Positions 60,022 to 64,000 of a stretch of 64,000 bases of DNA are shown in pieces. The stretch is from assembly GCF_009857435.1 (NCBI RefSeq), contig NZ_WWCK01000004.1:620001-684000 (forward strand), given 5' to 3'. This stretch comes from Duganella rivi. Its GTDB lineage: Bacteria; Pseudomonadota; Gammaproteobacteria; Burkholderiales; Burkholderiaceae_D. The position numbers and the translations under genes are program-made. The notes below the pieces were generated by a model that was not told the origin of the DNA, made no database searches, and saw nothing but the letters and a program-made list of their open reading frames with translations. Within the stretch, counting starts at the first letter, position 1. Every line of letters starts with the position of its first letter.

Positions 60022-60031
60022 ACTCTACTAG

Positions 60032-60445
60032 AACAACGCGCTACACGTCCGTCAGGGGAAGACCAATAAGTTCCTGCGCATCATGCTGGAGACGAATGGC
60101 GCTGTATCCGAATTAGCAAACGTAATTGAACGCATTCAGTCACGATCAGGACGCGCTAACGGCTCGCATCTCATCACACTTGCGAACGGTGGCCAAGTAA
60201 AGCAGCATCACTTGCGCCTGCGCTTCGATGCAGCGCGCGCAATGGCAGCGCAGGCCGCGACAGACGCGAACAAGAAGGACTTGGCCAAGCGCATTAAACA
60301 ATTTCAGTTCAGGGACATACGGGCGAAGTCGGCAAGCGAGATTAGCGATATGAAAGCAGCAAGCGAGCTGCTGGGCCATACCGAGGAAGAGATAACCGAC
60401 CGAGTGTATCGCAGGATCGGCCAAGCAGTGACGCCGACACGATAG
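60032..60445 (+). pseudogene. Tyrosine recombinase (phage-type integrase) C-terminal remnant
   Basis: The frame opens after a TAG at 60029 and reads LHVRQGKTNKFLRI, typical of the beta-hairpin/box I region of integrases, but box I Arg is not preserved there. It ends with FQFRDIRAKSASEISDMKAA, ELLGHTEEEITDRVYRRIGQ, holding the box II pair (R of RDIRAK), the LLGHT histidine motif and the catalytic Tyr of VYRR. The N-terminal arm and core-binding domains are gone. It is the relic of the element's own integrase. The ATG at 60083 is not a real start. Confidence 0.78.
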
Positions 60446-60495
60446 CCACTCATGACGCTGCTGAACCCTCATCTCGGTTCAGCAGCGCCATTGCC

Positions 60496-62712
60496 TTATA
60501 CTCGAATTGGCAGAGATACCTGAGGTTGAATCGGCGTCAGAATGTTTGCGTAAGCGCGAAGAATATCGTTGTACAGATCAGCATGCTTTGGTGCCTTGAT
60601 CGTTATCACCAGTGCGTACCGAATCTTCTCAGCGCTGTTCGCCTTCCCGCCACCTTCGCGAGCGTTATAGTGAATGTCGAAAACCGGGTCGCTCAGCGAA
60701 GTGCCGCGCATGTTCTTCTCTCCATGAAGCACAGTTTCCCACTTACCCATATCGGAACGTCGCTCTTCCTCGGTTGCAAATTGCTTCAAGTCGAAGAAGC
60801 CCTTTGACGCTGCATTCGCGGCCCCTTCTTTGACCTTGCCAGAGTTCGGGCGGAAAACCACATCTAGGCCTGCACGTGTGTACGCAGAAGCATCCTGCGG
60901 ATCGACCGGGCAGGCATAGCAGAAAGTCGCCCCCAAAGTGATATTGCCGGTAAGGCCGCCAGTAGGCAGAGGAAGCGGCGCACGCAAATACTTGCCGGGT
61001 TTGAGCTCACCCTGATAGATGATTCGCGCCACGCCGTCAGGACACGTGATAAGCGTCATCAAGTCCTCAGGGATCTTACCCCAGCCAACCTCGCATTTAT
61101 CGTACTGCCCCGGATCTGCGCCATGAATCAACAGCGCCTTAAGCGTCAACGGAGAAAGTTCAGCGCCTAAGATCGCACGCATCCCTACAGCGCTACGCAA
61201 CAAGTAAGGGCCAGCAAAGCTCGTCCCCATCTGCGGTGAGAGTCGCGGCTTGCTCGACGGCGTCAGCACGTGGAAGTACTGAGATGTTTCACCGCCGAAA
61301 GCCAGCAGGTCAGGCTTCATTACCCCCGGACTACGTCCCGGACCAATTGCACTGTACGGCGCGCGTGCCCAGCTCGCGCTAGTTGCGTCTGCTGCACCAA
61401 CGGCAATGCCATTGACACAATCAGATGGGACTTGAACGCGCGCGTTACCCGAGTCACGATCATGCTCACCATTGTTGCCTACCGCGATAGTCATAAACGT
61501 GTCGCCGTCGCTAAGGAGATCGTCGATTACCGCTGTCCACGCGTGAACATCAGTATCTTCAATCGGCAGATCCGGCCCGAGGCTGAGATTAATGAACTCG
61601 TATTGCCGGGACAGCAGCACTTGCTCCACAAACCCCAGTGTGCGATACATATCAAGACGGTCTTCCGTGTCCGAATCCTCGTCAAGGACACGAACATTAT
61701 CGACATAAGAGTACGGGCGCTCCGCAATTCCACCCGGCTGAAGCGGCCCGAACAAGAACGCTGATGTTACCCCCAGACCATGCTCATTCGCCTCTGGATC
61801 ATCCGCTGCATTCGGATCTAAGCGATGGTAAGCTTTCAACCAAGGGCCGATAGGGTGTTGTGCCGGGAGCCCACCATCCAGAATTGCGACCCGCGGCTCT
61901 GAGGAAAGCGGCTGCGCATTGGGCAACTGGCAAGTAACGGAGACGCTTGAGCCACGCGTCACGGGACGCATGCCACGCAAACTTGGCATCGGCCGGATAA
62001 CTCGCACAAAAGAGAACGAAGAAAGCCGCTCCACAGATTTGCGACTCCCCTCTGCTGGGACGAACCACAAATTCCCGGCTCGAAATGCCAGCTCAACATG
62101 AAGCTTTACATCCTGCTTTGCGGCGAACTGGGAGAATGCCTTCTGGATGAACGCAGAGCCTTCGTCTGACAGTAGGTGAAGCCCAACCTCGAAGAATCGC
62201 TCCTTCTCACTACCATAATCGCGCACCCGCTCTCCCGGCAAGAACGCTTCGAAATCCTCAATGTGGGCAATATCAAGGGCTTCATCGGAATCCTGTTCGG
62301 CATACTGAATCCAACTAGGCAAGCTGCGGAAAACGCTACGCTTGCCGGCAACGAACAGTTGAGTAGTGCTCGATTCAGCCGGCGCACCTTTCTTTGTCCA
62401 AGCTTCTGGCGTGATTTTGACGGTTCGACTGCCCACCGATTCCAAGCCCGCCGCACGCAGCAGCGCAACAGGAAAATATGATCGAGCGATGTAGCCCGGG
62501 TTGAGGGTCAAGAGAGCGACGCCGAAATCACGTGGGCAAGCCTCTTCTGGCAATGCATCGAGCGCGCGGGATGCACGCTCCAGCTTCGGCGTCAGACGTT
62601 CGATTGCATAAGAGTACGGATAGACCTCAGCCTTGTCGCCAAAGCGCTTCGGCCCCTTAATGTCGCGCACAAGAAGTTCTCCGCGACCGATCAGAAAGTT
62701 CGGTTTGTTCAT
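60496..62712 (-). CDS. ietS: Subtilisin-like serine protease of an AAA ATPase/protease pair (IetS-like)
   Basis: 738 residues, cytosolic (no signal peptide). The peptidase S8 triad is intact: Asp279 in PRVAILDGG, His311 in ANEHGLGVTSAFLFG, Ser498 in QMGTSFAGPYL, with oxyanion Asn413 or 414 in AVGNNGE. The N-terminal 270 residues are a domain special to this family (FLIGRGELLVRDIKGPKRFG), and the C-terminal 180 residues form a beta-rich domain. It overlaps the AAA ATPase gene start-to-stop by 4 bp (62709-62712). The pair matches ietAS, known as a plasmid incompatibility determinant and as an anti-phage system. The symbol is by pattern and order only. Confidence 0.82.
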   Translation of the reverse strand: MNKPNFLIGRGELLVRDIKGPKRFGDKAEVYPYSYAIERLTPKLERASRALDALPEEACPRDFGVALLTLNPGYIARSYFPVALLRAAGLESVGSRTVKITPEAWTKKGAPAESSTTQLFVAGKRSVFRSLPSWIQYAEQDSDEALDIAHIEDFEAFLPGERVRDYGSEKERFFEVGLHLLSDEGSAFIQKAFSQFAAKQDVKLHVELAFRAGNLWFVPAEGSRKSVERLSSFSFVRVIRPMPSLRGMRPVTRGSSVSVTCQLPNAQPLSSEPRVAILDGGLPAQHPIGPWLKAYHRLDPNAADDPEANEHGLGVTSAFLFGPLQPGGIAERPYSYVDNVRVLDEDSDTEDRLDMYRTLGFVEQVLLSRQYEFINLSLGPDLPIEDTDVHAWTAVIDDLLSDGDTFMTIAVGNNGEHDRDSGNARVQVPSDCVNGIAVGAADATSASWARAPYSAIGPGRSPGVMKPDLLAFGGETSQYFHVLTPSSKPRLSPQMGTSFAGPYLLRSAVGMRAILGAELSPLTLKALLIHGADPGQYDKCEVGWGKIPEDLMTLITCPDGVARIIYQGELKPGKYLRAPLPLPTGGLTGNITLGATFCYACPVDPQDASAYTRAGLDVVFRPNSGKVKEGAANAASKGFFDLKQFATEEERRSDMGKWETVLHGEKNMRGTSLSDPVFDIHYNAREGGGKANSAEKIRYALVITIKAPKHADLYNDILRAYANILTPIQPQVSLPIRV

Positions 62713-63866
62713 GCTTTCTTATGTCCCTTTACAGTTTTGGTGGTTTCGCTGACATACTTACGGATGGTGTCACGACTGACTCCAGTTAAATCAGAAACAA
62801 CGTGCTGTGACAGCGTTTTCGTTTTGGCGAGCATTACCGCCAGTTCGATACGCGCCGAGCGCTCAAGCGCTTGCGTGCGCCCTCTAATGAACTCTTCAAT
62901 TAAATCTGCATCTGATGCCGTTCCCAATGCTAGGGTGCGGCGGAATTTCTGTATTGAACGCTCGATATCGCTGATCGAAAAGCCCTTAAACGCAAGGGCA
63001 AGAACATCGATCCACTTGGCCAGCAATGGAAGGTCATTTCCAAGGAAGCGACGCATTGCATCCTTGATTGCCGCCTGTTCAGGAAGCTCAAACTTGATTT
63101 CCAGATCGAAACGACGCCAAAGGGCAGGATCAATCAGTTCGGGGTGATTCGTTGCCGCAACCAGCAAACTCGTGGAAGGCCAGTTATCAACCTCTTGGAG
63201 AATTACGTTAACAAGCCGCTTCAGCTCGCCCACATCCGCCTCGTCACTGCGACGTTTTGCAATAGCATCGATCTCATCGAGGAAAAGTACGCAAGGTACT
63301 CGCTTCGCAAAATCGAGAGCAGAGCGCAGATTACTGCCACTTTTTCCCAGTAAGCTGCTCATCACTGCGGTCAAATCGAGGATGTAAAGTGGAACGCCCA
63401 ATTGTGCGGCAAGCCATCGCGCAGTCAGTGACTTACCAACCCCCGGTGGGCCAACAAAAATCGCTGAGCGTGAAGGCTGAAGTCCGGCAGCCAAAAGGCG
63501 ATCCGTTTGTCTACGCTCCTCCACAAGCTGGGCCAGAGAAGCACCCAGCTCCTCGGAGAATAGCGGAGCCGGGAAGTCGCGAGGATCGTTAAACACGCGA
63601 AGGAGTGTTAAACGAGACTCATCGTCGACTGGCATAGCATGCTGGGTCTTTGGCGGCGGCGGCGCACGGCGCAGCGGCGAGCTCGTCCGCGTTGGGCGGT
63701 TTCGCAGGAATAAGTCGAGCTGCTCTGCCAGTTGCGGTTCTGTCGCTCGATATTTGCGGACCAAGCGCGCAACAAAAAGGCGCACATCATCGGCCTGCTC
63801 AGAAAGTGACAGCCTGACAAGCTGGGCTAAATCCGTTTTAATTATCTCTAATTCGTCCATTGACAT
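62709..63866 (-). CDS. ietA: AAA ATPase partner of the subtilisin-like protease (IetA-like)
   Basis: 385 residues. Walker A is GPPGVGKS (139-146), Walker B LFLDEID (194-200), sensor 1 ATN (238-240) and the arginine finger region RRFD (251-254), the layout of the classic AAA family. The N-terminal 100 residues are helical and specific to this family. The C terminus has a putative helix-turn-helix (SQHVVSDLTGVSRDTIRKYV, about residues 355-375), so it may bind DNA. It is the first gene of the two-gene operon. A candidate -10 (TAAAAT on the minus strand, 63925-63920) precedes it. Whether it loads substrates into the protease or senses phage is inference. Confidence 0.83.
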   Translation of the reverse strand: MSMDELEIIKTDLAQLVRLSLSEQADDVRLFVARLVRKYRATEPQLAEQLDLFLRNRPTRTSSPLRRAPPPPKTQHAMPVDDESRLTLLRVFNDPRDFPAPLFSEELGASLAQLVEERRQTDRLLAAGLQPSRSAIFVGPPGVGKSLTARWLAAQLGVPLYILDLTAVMSSLLGKSGSNLRSALDFAKRVPCVLFLDEIDAIAKRRSDEADVGELKRLVNVILQEVDNWPSTSLLVAATNHPELIDPALWRRFDLEIKFELPEQAAIKDAMRRFLGNDLPLLAKWIDVLALAFKGFSISDIERSIQKFRRTLALGTASDADLIEEFIRGRTQALERSARIELAVMLAKTKTLSQHVVSDLTGVSRDTIRKYVSETTKTVKGHKKA

Positions 63867-64000
63867 GGTAACTCTTTGTTTTTCCTGTGAAATTTATTGC
63901 GATTAACTGGACTAAACAAATTTTACACTGTTTTTAACGCACGTGTATAGATGTACAGTATTTATTACACAGGTGCGACACAGCTACACACGAAAATCAC
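63867..64000. promoter_or_regulatory. Promoter region of ietA with a LexA-like box
   Basis: The 134-bp edge of the window is AT-rich. On the minus strand TAAAAT at 63925-63920 is a fair -10. The sequence CTGT-ACATCTAT-ACAC at 63958-63943 matches the LexA consensus except for one base (C for G) and covers the -35 position. Nothing else is seen in this interval. Confidence 0.4.

Overview
The window reads as chromosomal DNA of a high-GC betaproteobacterium, most likely an Oxalobacteraceae member of the Duganella/Massilia/Janthinobacterium type. This rests on the gene families and their relatives as I recognise them (SuhB, TrmJ, RhlE, AlaC, phasin plus a short-chain PHA depolymerase, and the YqjD/YqjE and glycine-zipper envelope proteins), not on a database search. 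No rRNA, intact tRNA, CRISPR array or complete insertion sequence is visible.

Layout. 0-6.9 kb: housekeeping genes (periplasmic binding protein fragment, trmJ, suhB, rhlE, a hydroxypyruvate-isomerase-like gene, a lipoprotein, a DksA/TraR zinc-finger protein). 7.1-11.3 kb: a four-gene signalling operon (degenerate EAL-receiver-PAS protein, HDOD protein, sensor kinase, receiver). 11.3-17.4 kb: PHA depolymerase, mtfA, a winged-helix regulator, an OmpA-type porin, YihY/BrkB and an AI-2E-type membrane protein. 17.4-28.7 kb: a dense cluster of small envelope and stress proteins centred on a Crp/Fnr-type regulator. 28.7-32.8 kb: phospholipid genes (phospholipase D lipoprotein, phosphoesterase, diacylglycerol kinase, PAP2), then a small gene behind two LexA boxes. 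33-43.8 kb: transporters, a LysR/oxidoreductase pair, two aminotransferases (one alaC) and a giant DUF748 protein. 43.9-49.4 kb: a PaoABC-type molybdenum hydroxylase with a MOSC protein and a glutamine amidotransferase. 49.7-55.4 kb: esterase, YoaK, NTF2-like, LysR and SDR genes followed by decaying gene fragments. 55.4-64 kb: a phasin, then a visibly more AT-rich accessory island.

The most interesting signal is a set of six near-identical palindromes, GTRCG-N4-CGYAC, confined to intergenic DNA between 17.8 and 26.7 kb. In each case a -10-like hexamer starts exactly 36 bp from the palindrome start, which puts the palindrome centre at -41.5. That is the class II activator position of Crp/Fnr proteins, and 5-N4-5 is the FNR-type site architecture. 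A Crp/Fnr-family gene sits in the middle of the cluster and carries one site in front of itself. I infer a local, probably autoregulated envelope-stress regulon: BON protein, two glycine-zipper proteins, a DUF4398-OmpA-ferritin-YqjD-YqjE operon, a small membrane peptide and the Gcr-type membrane protein.

The island at the right end starts near a 47-nt internal fragment of a tRNA-Ser(UGA) gene next to a perfect 23-bp inverted repeat. It contains an integrase remnant, a phosphoribosyltransferase remnant, three unrecognised genes and an AAA ATPase/subtilisin pair of the ietAS type, reported elsewhere as a plasmid incompatibility and anti-phage module.
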